Source of the DNA: Methylocystis rosea | GTDB taxonomy: Bacteria; Pseudomonadota; Alphaproteobacteria; Rhizobiales; Beijerinckiaceae | Reading direction: 5' to 3' | Assembly (NCBI RefSeq): GCF_003855495.1 | Contig: NZ_CP034086.1 | Location: 1,959,501-2,023,500 of the forward strand | Length of the DNA: 64,000 nt | Notes under the pieces: model-generated | Databases searched by the model: none | Told to the model about the DNA's origin: nothing | The model's input: the letters and a program-made list of their open reading frames with translations, nothing else | Position numbers and translations under genes: made by a program | Part shown: positions 1-8,632 of the stretch, piece after piece | How the letters are laid out: each line of letters begins with the position of its first letter | How positions within the stretch are numbered: position 1 is the first letter of the stretch

Positions 1-327
1 GTCGGCGAAGAGCACAAGGAGGTCGTCAGCTCCTTTAGCGATGGCGTGGCGCGCGGCGAGAACGGCGTGCGCCGTGCCGCGTCTTTCGCTCTGCACGAAG
101 ATTTCCGCCTCAGGGATGAAGCGGCGCGCCTCCGCGCCGACGTCATCACGACCCGGCCCGACGATCACGGCGACGCTGCCGACGCCCGCCGACATGGCGC
201 TCGAGAGCACATTGCCAAGCATCGAGCGCCCGGCGACCTCGTGCAGCGCCTTCGGTCGGTCGGATTTCATCCGCGTGCCTTCGCCGGCGGCAAGGACGAT
301 CGCGAGCGCGCTTCTTTCTGTCGGCAT
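1..327 (-). CDS. glmU: GlmU, bifunctional UDP-GlcNAc pyrophosphorylase/GlcN-1-P acetyltransferase (N-terminal part)
   Basis: Only the first 109 codons are inside the window; the gene runs off the left edge. Reading down from the ATG at 327, the protein begins with the nucleotidyltransferase signature [11 protein letters not shown] (residues 12-22), followed by [10 protein letters not shown] and later a [12 protein letters not shown] stretch. These are hallmarks of the GlmU uridyltransferase domain, including the Gly-rich loop and the catalytic Arg/Lys. GlmU makes UDP-N-acetylglucosamine for peptidoglycan and LPS in the cytoplasm. The acetyltransferase left-handed beta-helix half lies outside the window and cannot be checked. 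A MobA-type or other sugar nucleotidyltransferase is the only real alternative, but the LHEVAGR motif favours GlmU. Confidence 0.9.
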   Translation of the reverse strand, partial: MPTERSALAIVLAAGEGTRMKSDRPKALHEVAGRSMLGNVLSSAMSAGVGSVAVIVGPGRDDVGAEARRFIPEAEIFVQSERRGTAHAVLAARHAIAKGADDLLVLFAD

Positions 328-576
328 CGGGCGCCCAAAGGCTAGACGTTGGCGTAAGGAGCCGGCGTACGACGCCGCTCAGGCCGCGGTTCTGGCAGAT
401 TCGAGCGGCGGAACGCAAGCCGCCGCGGCTTTCGCGCGCAGCCCTCAAAAACCGCCAAGAAAACCATTTTGTCTCCTTAGCTTTCTTGTATAGAGGGGCT
501 GTCGCCCAGCCCAGCGCCGCAAAATGGCTCAATCACACGTTCATGGACCGCGCGGATCGGCCTCCTTCGGTAGCTC
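328..576. other. Intergenic region between divergent glmU and opgG
   Basis: This stretch of about 250 bp separates the divergent glmU (minus) and opgG-type (plus) genes and must hold both promoters. Open frames on either strand here overlap glmU or lack a ribosome binding site and look like high-GC shadows. No convincing hairpin or operator was seen. Confidence 0.5.
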
Positions 577-2121
577 ATGTTTGAACGTCGAGATGTTTTG
601 AAAGCGGGCTTGGGCGCAATCGCGGCGGGAATCGTTCCGCCGCCGTCAAGCGCGGGGACCGCCAGTCAGGCAGCCCCCCCGACGGTTCAAAAGCCAGCGC
701 CATTCTCGCGCGACATGGTCGTCGAACTTGCCCGCGCGCTGGCCGCGAAGCCTTATACGCCGCCGCGAACCGACCTGCCCGAACCCTTCGCCAATCTCTC
801 CTATGAGCAATTCGTCGGGATCAAGACGAAGCCAGATGCGGCGATTTGGCGTCACGACAATACGGGTTTCAGCATCGAGCCGCTTCACCGCGGCCATATT
901 TTTGCAGCTGCTGTGGATATCTACGTCGTGGAGAACGGCGCCGCCGCGCGACTGCCTTATGAGGCGAGCCGCTTCGACTATGGGGCGCTCAATGTCCCGG
1001 AGACGCTTCCCAACCTCAGCTTTTCGGGCTTTCGGGTGCTTCACGCCCAAAATGGCGGCGCCGAGGCGGAGCTGGCCATATTTCAGGGAGCGAGCTTTTA
1101 TCGGGCCGTCGCGCGCGGGCAGAATCTCGGCGTGACGGCGCGCGGGCTCTCCATTCGAACGGCGGATCCGCGCGGCGAGGAATTCCCCGCCTTCCGCAGC
1201 TTCTGGATCGAAAAGCCCGCGCTCAGCGACAACGCGCTCGTCATCCATGCTCTGCTCGATTCGCCAAGCGTCGCCGGCGTCTATCGCTTCACGCTGCGGC
1301 CGGGCGAAGCGACGCTCATCGACACCGAATTGACCCTCTATCCGCGCACGGCGGTCGATCATTTGGGAATCGCCGGTTTTGCCGGCGCTTCGCTCTTTAC
1401 GCCGCTCGACCGTCCCAGACTCGACGATTGGCGGCCGATGGTCGCCGACATCAACGGCATTCAGATGCTCAGCGGCCAGGGCGAATGGCTCTGGCGACCC
1501 GTGTCGAACCGGGAGAGTCTGCAGTTCTCCTCCTTTGTCGACGACAATCCGCAGGGCTTTGGCTCGCTGATCCGGCAGCGCGACATTGACGACTATGAGG
1601 ATGACCAGCAGCACTGGGAGCGCCGTCCCTCGCTGTGGGTCGAACCGCTTGGCGAATGGGGCGAAGGCGCCCTGCAGCTCGTCGAAATTCCCTCCGAATC
1701 CGAAATCAACGCCAATATCGTCGCCTATTGGCGGCCCAAGACCGCTCTCGTCGCCGGCAAAGAGACGTCATTCGCCTATCGGCAGTTCTGGTGCTGGGAG
1801 CCGCCGACGCGGCCGCCGCTGGCGATCGCCATGAGCGCGCGCTCCGGCCGTGCGCCGGGCGCCAAGCTCCGCCGTTTTATTGTCGTGTTTTCCGGCGACG
1901 TGTTGGCGGACCCTCAACGCACAACGCAGCTGAAAGCGGCGTTGACGACCTCTCCGGGATTGGCGACGAATATTCGGACCTATTTAAATCCGTCGGCAAA
2001 GTCCTGCCGCGTCGCCTTCGACGTAGACCCTGCCGGCGAGAACTACTGCGAGCTTCGGCTCGTTTTGCAGTCCGACGAGCGACCGATCAGCGAGACCTGG
2101 CTTTATCGATGGACGTCGTGA
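577..2121 (+). CDS. opgG: Periplasmic glucan biosynthesis protein, OpgG/OpgD (MdoG/MdoD) family
   Basis: A 514-residue exported protein of the MdoG family, which acts in the periplasm on the beta-glucan backbone made by OpgH to form osmoregulated periplasmic glucans. The N-terminus (MFERRDVLKAGLGAIAAGI) has an RR-x-V-L-K motif and a short hydrophobic stretch, which is a twin-arginine signal. Tat export is typical of the OpgD paralogue, while OpgG usually has a Sec signal, so the choice between the two names is open. Family segments include PFANLSYEQFVGIKTKPDAA near residue 70 and the FWIEKP region near 210. The gene overlaps opgH by 13 bp, so the pair is co-translated, as is usual for this operon. 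Confidence 0.9.
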   Translation: MFERRDVLKAGLGAIAAGIVPPPSSAGTASQAAPPTVQKPAPFSRDMVVELARALAAKPYTPPRTDLPEPFANLSYEQFVGIKTKPDAAIWRHDNTGFSIEPLHRGHIFAAAVDIYVVENGAAARLPYEASRFDYGALNVPETLPNLSFSGFRVLHAQNGGAEAELAIFQGASFYRAVARGQNLGVTARGLSIRTADPRGEEFPAFRSFWIEKPALSDNALVIHALLDSPSVAGVYRFTLRPGEATLIDTELTLYPRTAVDHLGIAGFAGASLFTPLDRPRLDDWRPMVADINGIQMLSGQGEWLWRPVSNRESLQFSSFVDDNPQGFGSLIRQRDIDDYEDDQQHWERRPSLWVEPLGEWGEGALQLVEIPSESEINANIVAYWRPKTALVAGKETSFAYRQFWCWEPPTRPPLAIAMSARSGRAPGAKLRRFIVVFSGDVLADPQRTTQLKAALTTSPGLATNIRTYLNPSAKSCRVAFDVDPAGENYCELRLVLQSDERPISETWLYRWTS

Positions 2122-4337
2122 CCCTCGCTCCTTCAGACGATCCGTCGCGGGCAATGGAATGGCGGACCGCCAGCTCCGATCCCGCCGCCGCCCCGCCGAC
2201 CCCGATCGAGAACCGACTGTCGATGCCGGCGCAAAACCTTTTTAAATTCGACAAGCGGCAGCAGCGCAAAGCCGAAGCGCCTTGGCTGTGGCGCACGCCA
2301 TGGCTTGCGAGGATTGTCACCTTTGGCGGCGGTCTGGCGCTGACGGCCTATGGCGCTCACGAGATGTATAAGGTCGTCGACGTCGGCGGGGTGACCACAT
2401 TGAAGTGGGCGCTGCTGGGGCTGTTCGTGCTGAACTTCTCCTGGATCGCGCTGTCCTTCACGAGTTGCATCGTCGGCTTCGCACTGCTGATGCGCCAGCG
2501 CCGGCGCCCGGCTCTGCCGACGGCGCTCGCCGAGACCACCGCCGTCGTCATGCCGATCTACAATGAGGCGCCGAGCCGAGTGTTCGCCGCCCTGCAGACG
2601 ATCTACGAAGACGTGCAAGCGACCGGCCTTGGCGCGCATTTCGATTGGTTCTTCCTCTCCGACACCACCAATCCCGACATCTGGGTCGCCGAAGAGCGCG
2701 CCTTCATCGGCATTCGCCGCCGACTGGGCCCACAGGCGCGAATCTTCTACCGCCGGCGTGAAAAGAACACCGGACGCAAGGCGGGCAATATTGAAGATTT
2801 CGTCTCGCGCTGGGGCGGCGCCTACAAGCACATGGTGGTGCTCGACGCCGACAGCCTGATGAGCGGGCCGACCATCGTGCAGCTCGCCGCCGCAATGGAG
2901 GCCGACCCCGACAGCGGCATCATCCAGACCCTTCCGCTGATCATCAACCGCAACACGCTCTTCGCCCGGGTCCAGCAATTCGCCGCGCGCATCTATGGGC
3001 CCGTCATCGCGATGGGGCTAACGGCCTGGATGGGCCGCGACGGCAATTACTGGGGGCATAACGCGATCATCCGCACGGAGGCCTTCGCCCGCTACTGCGG
3101 CCTGCCCGACCTGCGCGGCCGCCCGCCCTGGGGCGGCCATATCCTGAGCCATGACTTCGTCGAAGCCGCGCTTATCCGCCGCGCCGGATACGCGGTCTAC
3201 ATGACGCCGACGCTCGGCGGCTCCTATGAGGAAAGCCCGCCTTCTCTGATCGATTTGTCGATTCGCGACCGCCGCTGGTGTCAGGGCAATCTGCAGCATT
3301 CGCGCGTACTGCTCGGCAAAGGCTTTCACTGGGCGTCGCGGCAGCATTTTCTCACCGGCATCTTCGGCTATCTGACGTCGCCGCTCTGGCTGCTGCAACT
3401 TCTCATCGGCATCGTCATCGTCTTCCAGGCGAGCTATTTCCGACCGGAATATTTCACCGGCGAATTTGCGCTGTTTCCGACCTTCCCGCGGTTCGACGCC
3501 GAACGGTCGCTCGAACTCTTTGGACTGACGATGGGCATTCTCCTCGCTCCCAAGATGTTGGGCTTGATCGTCGCCATCAACGAGCCGGAAACGCGCAAAG
3601 GCTCCGGCGGCGTGATCATGCTGTTGATCTCGACCCTTTTCGAAGTCGTGCTGTCCGCCCTGCTCGCGCCGATCATGATGCTGATTCAGACCGGCCATGT
3701 GCTGCACATCGTTTTCGGCTTCGATACCGGTTGGGATCCGCAGCGACGCGACGACGGCTCAGTGCCGTTTGCCGATATCGTCCGCCGCCACATGTGGCAC
3801 GTGGCGCTGGGCCTCTTAAGCCTCATCGCAGGCTTCATGATCTCGCCCTCGCTCGCGGCCTGGATGTCGCCGACGATCGCCGGCCTCGTGCTCGCGATCC
3901 TTATCTCCTGGGCGACGAGTCAACGTTGGCTCGGCCTGATGTTTCGTCGCGCCGGCGTGCTGACGACGCCCGAAGAAACCACGACGCCGCCGATCGCCAA
4001 GCGGGGCAAGGCGCTCTCCAAAGCGCTGGCGCGCGCCGCCGAAGATGACGTCAATGGTCTGCTGGCGCTCCACGCCGATCCCGAGTTGCGCGCGCTGCAC
4101 GAAAGCTGGCTGCCGACGCGACGCCCGAGGCAGCGCGGGCAGATCAGCGCGGACCGCGCCTTGGCCGAAACCAAGATCGCCGACGCCGAGACAATTGAGG
4201 ACGCAGTCAATTGGCTGAACCGCGGCGAGCGGCTTGTGGCGCTCTCCGACCGTGCGCTCATCGGCATGGTCGCGCGTCTGCCGCGCCGCGCCGCGCAGGC
4301 GGCCGTTGCGCAGAGAACCCCGCGCGCCGCGGAGTGA
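2109..4337 (+). CDS. opgH: OpgH/MdoH glucan biosynthesis glucosyltransferase H
   Basis: Inner-membrane family 2 glucosyltransferase that polymerises UDP-glucose into the linear backbone of periplasmic glucans. I place the start at the ATG at 2109 (742 aa), which overlaps the end of the upstream gene. An in-frame extension back to 1635 is open but only because it runs antiphase through opgG. Two membrane spans precede the catalytic domain. The GT2 residues are visible: the KNTGRKAGNIEDF segment, VVLDADSLMSG (DxD) and DRRWCQGNLQH (Q/RxxRW-type), followed by several C-terminal membrane helices. The hydrophilic tail of about 130 residues is Arg/Ala-rich. Length is normal for the family. Start uncertainty: a second ATG lies at 2153. 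Confidence 0.93.
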   Translation: MDVVTLAPSDDPSRAMEWRTASSDPAAAPPTPIENRLSMPAQNLFKFDKRQQRKAEAPWLWRTPWLARIVTFGGGLALTAYGAHEMYKVVDVGGVTTLKWALLGLFVLNFSWIALSFTSCIVGFALLMRQRRRPALPTALAETTAVVMPIYNEAPSRVFAALQTIYEDVQATGLGAHFDWFFLSDTTNPDIWVAEERAFIGIRRRLGPQARIFYRRREKNTGRKAGNIEDFVSRWGGAYKHMVVLDADSLMSGPTIVQLAAAMEADPDSGIIQTLPLIINRNTLFARVQQFAARIYGPVIAMGLTAWMGRDGNYWGHNAIIRTEAFARYCGLPDLRGRPPWGGHILSHDFVEAALIRRAGYAVYMTPTLGGSYEESPPSLIDLSIRDRRWCQGNLQHSRVLLGKGFHWASRQHFLTGIFGYLTSPLWLLQLLIGIVIVFQASYFRPEYFTGEFALFPTFPRFDAERSLELFGLTMGILLAPKMLGLIVAINEPETRKGSGGVIMLLISTLFEVVLSALLAPIMMLIQTGHVLHIVFGFDTGWDPQRRDDGSVPFADIVRRHMWHVALGLLSLIAGFMISPSLAAWMSPTIAGLVLAILISWATSQRWLGLMFRRAGVLTTPEETTTPPIAKRGKALSKALARAAEDDVNGLLALHADPELRALHESWLPTRRPRQRGQISADRALAETKIADAETIEDAVNWLNRGERLVALSDRALIGMVARLPRRAAQAAVAQRTPRAAE

Positions 4338-4369
4338 CTCGGCGGGCTTGAGACAAGGCTGATGGGTTC

Positions 4370-4714
4370 GTGACTCATATCTACAAAATCATTTCGCAGT
4401 CGGAGTGGCGTGCGGCGGAAGCGGCCGGCCTCTTTAGCGGCGCGGCCGTCGATCTCGCCGACGGCTTCATTCATTTCTCAACCGCGGATCAGGTTGAGGA
4501 AACGGCGGCGAGGTATTTCGCCGGCCAAACCGATCTGCTGCTCGTCGCCGTGGACTTCACGCAGCTGGGCGACGCGCTCAGATGGGAGGTTTCGCGCGGC
4601 GGCGCGCCGTTTCCCCATCTTTATGCGCCGCTTTCGCTCGAGACGGTGGCGCGCGTCGATCCGCTGCCCTTAGGCGCGGACGGCCGGCACGATTTTTCGG
4701 CCGTCCTGAAATGA
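4370..4714 (+). CDS. DUF952 family protein
   Basis: A 114-residue cytoplasmic protein that matches the DUF952 pattern: an N-terminal THIYKI, then [20 protein letters not shown] text (here [15 protein letters not shown]), and a terminal segment with HLY. It starts with GTG at 4370, 32 bp after opgH, and its stop overlaps the pyrD start (ATGA). The family is structurally related to ADP-ribosyltransferase-like folds, but no activity is established. The translational coupling to pyrD is the only functional clue and may simply reflect shared transcription. Confidence 0.8.
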   Translation: MTHIYKIISQSEWRAAEAAGLFSGAAVDLADGFIHFSTADQVEETAARYFAGQTDLLLVAVDFTQLGDALRWEVSRGGAPFPHLYAPLSLETVARVDPLPLGADGRHDFSAVLK

Positions 4715-5763
4715 CGGACGCCTTCGCGATCGCATCGCCGCTTTTGCGTCTGCTCGACGCTGAAACCGCGCACCATGCAACGATCGCGACGCTAAAACTG
4801 CTGCCCCGTCGCGCGCCGTCGGCGGATGATCCACGCCTCGCGGTCCACGCCTTCGGTCTCGACTTTCCTAATCCGATAGGCCTCGCGGCAGGCTTCGACA
4901 AAAATGCCGAAGTCGCCGACGCGATGCTCGGTTTCGGATTTGGCTTCGTCGAAGTCGGCACGCTGACGCCGCGCGCGCAGCCCGGCAATCCGCGTCCGCG
5001 CGCCTTTCGACTCATCGAGGATCGCGCCGTCATCAATCGCTACGGCTTCAACAATGAGGGCCATGCGCCGACGCTGGCGCGCCTGTCGAAGCGCGCGCGC
5101 CGAGGAATCGTCGGCGTGAATATCGGCGCCAACAAGGACGCTGGCGATCGCGTCGCCGACTATGTCGCGGGCGTCAGCGCCTTCGCCGATGTCGCGAGCT
5201 ATTTCACGATCAACGTCAGTTCGCCGAATACGCCGGGCCTGCGCGATCTTCAGGAGCCTGAAGCGCTGTCCGATCTCCTCGCGCGCGTCATTGAGGCGCG
5301 TGACGCGGCGCCGGTTCGGCGGCCTTTACTCCTCAAAATCGCGCCCGATCTCACGCTCGAACAGCTCGACGCCATCGTGCGCGTCGCGCGCGACAAGCGC
5401 ATCGACGGCATGATCGTCTCGAACACGACGATTTCGCGGCCCCTAACGCTGCGCTCGCCACAGGCTAAGGAAGGCGGCGGCCTCTCCGGCGCGCCGCTGT
5501 TCGATCTCTCGACGCGCAAGCTCGCGCAAACATTTCTGCGCGTGGAAGGTCAGTTTCCGCTGATCGGCGTCGGCGGGGTCGACAGCGCGGATGCGGCGCG
5601 CGCCAAAATCGAAGCCGGCGCGACGCTGGTGCAGCTTTATTCCGCGCTGGTTTATGAAGGGCCAGGGCTGGTCACGCGCATCAAGCGCGGGTTGGCGGAA
5701 ACGCTCGCGCGAGACGGAGAGGCGCTGGCCGCAAGGATCGGCAAAAGGGCGAAGTCATTTTAG
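4711..5763 (+). CDS. pyrD: Dihydroorotate dehydrogenase (quinone), class 2
   Basis: Membrane-associated flavoenzyme that oxidises dihydroorotate to orotate in pyrimidine synthesis, passing electrons to quinone. The ATG at 4711 gives 350 residues, the usual class 2 length; the longer open frame back to 4582 runs through the DUF952 gene and is rejected. Visible motifs are [12 protein letters not shown] (FMN/substrate loop), [25 protein letters not shown], the [12 protein letters not shown] loop carrying the class 2 catalytic serine, KIAPDL, SNTTI and the C-terminal IGVGGV and LYSALVY FMN phosphate motifs. Start and stop overlap links it to the gene before. Confidence 0.96.
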   Translation: MTDAFAIASPLLRLLDAETAHHATIATLKLLPRRAPSADDPRLAVHAFGLDFPNPIGLAAGFDKNAEVADAMLGFGFGFVEVGTLTPRAQPGNPRPRAFRLIEDRAVINRYGFNNEGHAPTLARLSKRARRGIVGVNIGANKDAGDRVADYVAGVSAFADVASYFTINVSSPNTPGLRDLQEPEALSDLLARVIEARDAAPVRRPLLLKIAPDLTLEQLDAIVRVARDKRIDGMIVSNTTISRPLTLRSPQAKEGGGLSGAPLFDLSTRKLAQTFLRVEGQFPLIGVGGVDSADAARAKIEAGATLVQLYSALVYEGPGLVTRIKRGLAETLARDGEALAARIGKRAKSF

Positions 5764-5809
5764 CGCCGGATGAAACGCTCGACGGGGTTTCCCCTGCGAT
5801 TCTCCATCG

Positions 5810-6217
5810 CTACTCGCCCTGAGAAGGATGCGCACGCCGACCGCGCGCCGTCAGGCGCACGATTGAGCCGCCCGGACGCGGAAATACGAGCTGCAAACAA
5901 TCTCCCGGTCCGTTGGTGATTTCCCACGGATGGGTCAGAAAGGTGCTGATCGTTTTGCGCTCTCCAGGATTAAGACCGCCATAGCTCTTGTCGCCGCCAG
6001 AGAAGTCCTTCCAGTAAATGCCGCGATATTCGCCCGACTGATTGACGAAGGTGATCGTCGTCGCGACGTCGCTGTTTTGTGAACGCGCGCTCGGACAACC
6101 GGCGTGCGCCGAGGTTGCGGCTCCTAGGGAGGCAGCCGCAACAATCGCGACCCAGAGCCGCAACGATGACCGAGTTCGATTGTCTGTCACAGGGTTCCCC
6201 TTCACGATGCGTGCCAT
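5810..6217 (-). CDS. Small secreted protein with a VHL-beta-like domain
   Basis: A 135-residue protein with an N-terminal hydrophobic segment (about residues 20-39, ending SAHAG) that reads as a signal peptide or lipoprotein-like leader; Cys41 follows directly. Residues 51-111 resemble the von Hippel-Lindau beta domain: a TITFVNQSG strand, IYWKDFSG, the LNPGER turn and ISTFLTHPWEIT, in the same order as in VHL (FCN-S, W-F-G, L-PG, I-S--GH-W). Bacterial VHL-beta proteins exist in databases but have no general assigned role. The gene diverges from the Fae homologue with about 130 bp between them. Identification is by eye and needs a profile search. Confidence 0.6.
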   Translation of the reverse strand: MARIVKGNPVTDNRTRSSLRLWVAIVAAASLGAATSAHAGCPSARSQNSDVATTITFVNQSGEYRGIYWKDFSGGDKSYGGLNPGERKTISTFLTHPWEITNGPGDCLQLVFPRPGGSIVRLTARGRRAHPSQGE

Positions 6218-6349
6218 GTTGAGGGCGCGCGCCGCCTATAATGACGCGCGGCCGATGCGCCGGCAACGCCGCTCAGCCGGAGGATCGCCGGCTTCCATGT
6301 GACGGCGCGCGATGCTATCGAGCCCTCGATCAACGCAAGAGGAACGACG

Positions 6350-6892
6350 ATGACCGAGCATATCTGGCTGGCGACGGGCGAAGCGACGGTTCTGGCCGCG
6401 GACGGACAATACACTGACGCCATGCCGGAAGTGATGATCGGCAACGTCAAGGGTCCGGTCGGGCACGCCTTCGCCAGCATGGCCGGCCAAGTCGCCGGCC
6501 ATCCGCGCATGTTCGTCATCCGCGACCTCAACCAGCAGGTGCGGCCGTCGACCATGATGACCACGAAGATGACGGTCAAATCGGAAGATTACGTCGAGCT
6601 TCTCGGCGGAGTCGTGCAGGCGGCGACCGGCGACGCCATCGTCGACTGCATTGCCGAAGGGATTCTCCCCAAGGATCAGCTCAACGAGCTCTGCATGATC
6701 ATCATGGTCTGGCTCGATCCGCGTTGCGCGACGCATACGGAGCTCGACAAGAAAGATCTCTATCGCACCAATTACGAAGCGACGAAGCTCGCGATCTCTC
6801 GCGCCATGAAGGGCGAGCCGACGGCCGACGAACTCATCGCCAACCGCAAGAGCGTTCAGCACTACGCGCTTGAAGGCGTGTTCGAAGACTGA
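6350..6892 (+). CDS. Formaldehyde-activating enzyme (Fae) homologue lacking the catalytic histidine
   Basis: A 180-residue member of the Fae family. Fae condenses formaldehyde with tetrahydromethanopterin in methylotrophs. Evidence is the colinear match to Fae: TGEATV...DGQ, MIGNVKGP, a D--AEGI-P segment (CIAEGILPKDQ), and the strongly conserved YEATKLAISRAMKGEP followed by NRKS. The ATG at 6350 has an AGAGGA site just upstream; a GTG at 6299 is possible but less likely. At the position of the conserved N-terminal Fae histidine (the AHIDL motif) this protein has Met25, so normal Fae catalysis is doubtful. It is probably one of the divergent paralogues (Fae2/3-like) and could bind or sense a C1 adduct. 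Its 3' end overlaps the convergent bufC by 31 bp. Confidence 0.85.
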   Translation: MTEHIWLATGEATVLAADGQYTDAMPEVMIGNVKGPVGHAFASMAGQVAGHPRMFVIRDLNQQVRPSTMMTTKMTVKSEDYVELLGGVVQAATGDAIVDCIAEGILPKDQLNELCMIIMVWLDPRCATHTELDKKDLYRTNYEATKLAISRAMKGEPTADELIANRKSVQHYALEGVFED

Positions 6893-7701
6893 TCGTCCTC
6901 GCGGACGCGCACGCCGATAATCATGCCGTCCTCGAACCAGCTTGAGAGACATTGCGCCAGCCGCTCTGGCGCAATCTCGCCCGCCTGCTGAAAGGCGGTC
7001 ATCTGACAAATGTCGCCGAAGGCGTGGCCGGCGCGCGCTTCGGACAGCGCGACATATTCGTCGGGCTCGAGCTGGCGATAGGCGGATTCATGATCGACGC
7101 GCCATACGGCGGCATGTTCGATGTGTTCGCCCGGCGCGGGCTTATCGACGCTCGTTGGCGGTTCCTCGCTAATCGCCGCGCCATAGGCCTCGACCGTGCC
7201 GGCGGCGAGTTCGAGCAGCGTGAGGCTCGGGTCGAATTCGAAGGCGAGCCGCGCCCAATCGTCGGGCGCAAAGCCCGCCAGCGCCTGCACCGTCAACGGC
7301 GTTTCGTCAGTCGTGTCGAAGGCGTCGACCATGGCGCGCTCAAACAGCGCCATGGACGCCGCCGCAACATCGTCGCGCCAGTGCGCATTTTCGCGCATGA
7401 AGTCCGGCAGTCCGGTCGTAAACCAGCGCGCGTTCGGATCGCGCGACGGACGCTGGTCGATGTAGTCGTCGACCAGCGCGTCAAACGCCTCGTCTCCGAG
7501 AATCGCGCGCAGCCCCGGGTGATCCTGCGAAACAAAGTCCGCAAGCCGAATGCGGTAGCCCGTCTGATAGACGTCCAGCAGCGTCTCCGGCGCGGCGCCG
7601 CGCGGCGACGGCCGTAATTTTTTCAGGAGCGGCTTGTCCGCCTCTCCAGAGCCGGCCAGCACACGCTGCTGAAACAGAGACTGAAAGTCGGCGAGCTTCA
7701 T
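6862..7701 (-). CDS. bufC: DUF2063 (BufC/HvfC-type) partner of the MNIO enzyme
   Basis: A 279-residue protein with an N-terminal DUF2063 domain (about residues 1-100), seen in LADFQSLFQQRVL, then DVYQTGYRIRLADFV, PGLRAILGDEAFDALV and a YI--RPS motif, and a second alpha/beta half to residue 270. In bufferin and related RiPP systems this protein binds the MNIO enzyme and recognises the precursor leader. Its start overlaps the MNIO stop (ATGA), so the two are translationally coupled. The 3' end overlaps the convergent Fae homologue. The name follows the neighbourhood; direct function is inferred from family. Confidence 0.87.
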   Translation of the reverse strand: MKLADFQSLFQQRVLAGSGEADKPLLKKLRPSPRGAAPETLLDVYQTGYRIRLADFVSQDHPGLRAILGDEAFDALVDDYIDQRPSRDPNARWFTTGLPDFMRENAHWRDDVAAASMALFERAMVDAFDTTDETPLTVQALAGFAPDDWARLAFEFDPSLTLLELAAGTVEAYGAAISEEPPTSVDKPAPGEHIEHAAVWRVDHESAYRQLEPDEYVALSEARAGHAFGDICQMTAFQQAGEIAPERLAQCLSSWFEDGMIIGVRVREDDQSSNTPSSA

Positions 7702-8543
7702 GCCGCGCTGAGCGCTCGCTCTTTTGAGATGCGGGCGTCGATGTCGCGCATATTCTGGAGTTCGTCCAAAAGCTCCGCGAGCGGCGGATAATTGTCGTCG
7801 CGCTCAATCATGGCGGAGACGTCGCCACAGCGACGACGCGCGTGCTCGTAGAGCGCCCAGACCTCATCACAGACCGGCTGGTCGTGCGTGTCCACGCGAT
7901 GCGTCTCGTGATCGGTGTGACCCGCCATGTGAAATTGCACGACGCGATCGGCCGGAACGCCGTTGATGAAGGCGACCGGATCGAAGCCGTGGTTGAAGCT
8001 CGAAACGAAAACATTGTTGACGTCGAGCAGCAACAGGCAATCGGCGCGCTCGGCCATTTCGCGGACGAACTCGTGTTCGCTCATCTCCGAATCGACAAAC
8101 GACACGTAGGTTGAGGCGTTTTCAACGACTAGCCGGCGCTTGAGAAAATCCTGCACCCGCTGGATGCGCTCGACGATATGCGCAAGCGATTCGCGCGTGT
8201 AGGGAATGGGCAGCAGATCGTGGAGCGTCACGCCATGAACGCCTGTCCAGGCGACGTGATCTGAAACCCATGCCGGCTGGACGCGTTCGGCGAGCGCCTT
8301 CAACTGCCTTAAATAGTCGAAGTTGAGCGGGTCGGTTGACGCAAGCGACATCGAGACGCCATGCATGACGACGGGATAGTCGGCGCGTATGCGCTCCAAC
8401 ATCGCCAGAGGTCGGCCGCCCGCGAGCATGTAGTTTTCAGAAATGATTTCGAACCAGTCGATCGGCGGGCGGGACGAGAGGATCTCTTCATAATAGATCG
8501 GCCGCAGACCCAAGCCGTAGCCAAGCGGCGCGGGTTTTTCCAT
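7698..8543 (-). CDS. bufB: MNIO (DUF692) multinuclear iron oxidase, BufB-type
   Basis: A 281-residue TIM-barrel enzyme of the DUF692 family, which uses an iron cluster to oxidise cysteines of ribosomal peptides, for example to thiooxazole or oxazolone. Signature residues are present in order: GLRP, FEIISENYM, VMHGVSMSLAS, SDHVAWTG, HDLLPIPYT, VVENASTYV, LLLDVNNVFVSS, QFHMAGH and DTHDQPV, which include the His, Asp, Glu and Asn metal ligands. I choose the ATG at 8543 because a GAGGGA site lies seven bases upstream; the open frame extends to 8564. It sits between the candidate precursor and BufC, in bufferin order. Confidence 0.92.
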   Translation of the reverse strand: MEKPAPLGYGLGLRPIYYEEILSSRPPIDWFEIISENYMLAGGRPLAMLERIRADYPVVMHGVSMSLASTDPLNFDYLRQLKALAERVQPAWVSDHVAWTGVHGVTLHDLLPIPYTRESLAHIVERIQRVQDFLKRRLVVENASTYVSFVDSEMSEHEFVREMAERADCLLLLDVNNVFVSSFNHGFDPVAFINGVPADRVVQFHMAGHTDHETHRVDTHDQPVCDEVWALYEHARRRCGDVSAMIERDDNYPPLAELLDELQNMRDIDARISKERALSAA

Positions 8544-8596
8544 GACGTGTTCCCTCTCAGGCATCGCCGCTCATGCCGGAGCCGCATCAGCGTGGC

Positions 8597-8621
8597 GGGG
8601 ACGGCCGTAGGAGCCGGCCCC
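8597..8621 (-). promoter_or_regulatory. Hairpin between RiPP precursor and MNIO gene
   Basis: A 9-bp stem with one mismatch (8597-8605 pairing 8613-8621, loop of 7) sits 11 nt after the precursor stop codon. There is no T-run in the direction of transcription, so it is more likely a partial attenuator or mRNA-stabilising hairpin that raises precursor output over the enzymes. Seen directly; role inferred. Confidence 0.45.
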
Positions 8622-8632
8622 GCGCAAGGCGA

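Noticed and set aside
1635..2108. N-terminal extension of opgH upstream of 2109
   Set aside because: It runs out of frame through the opgG gene and has no family homology; the family start fits 2109.
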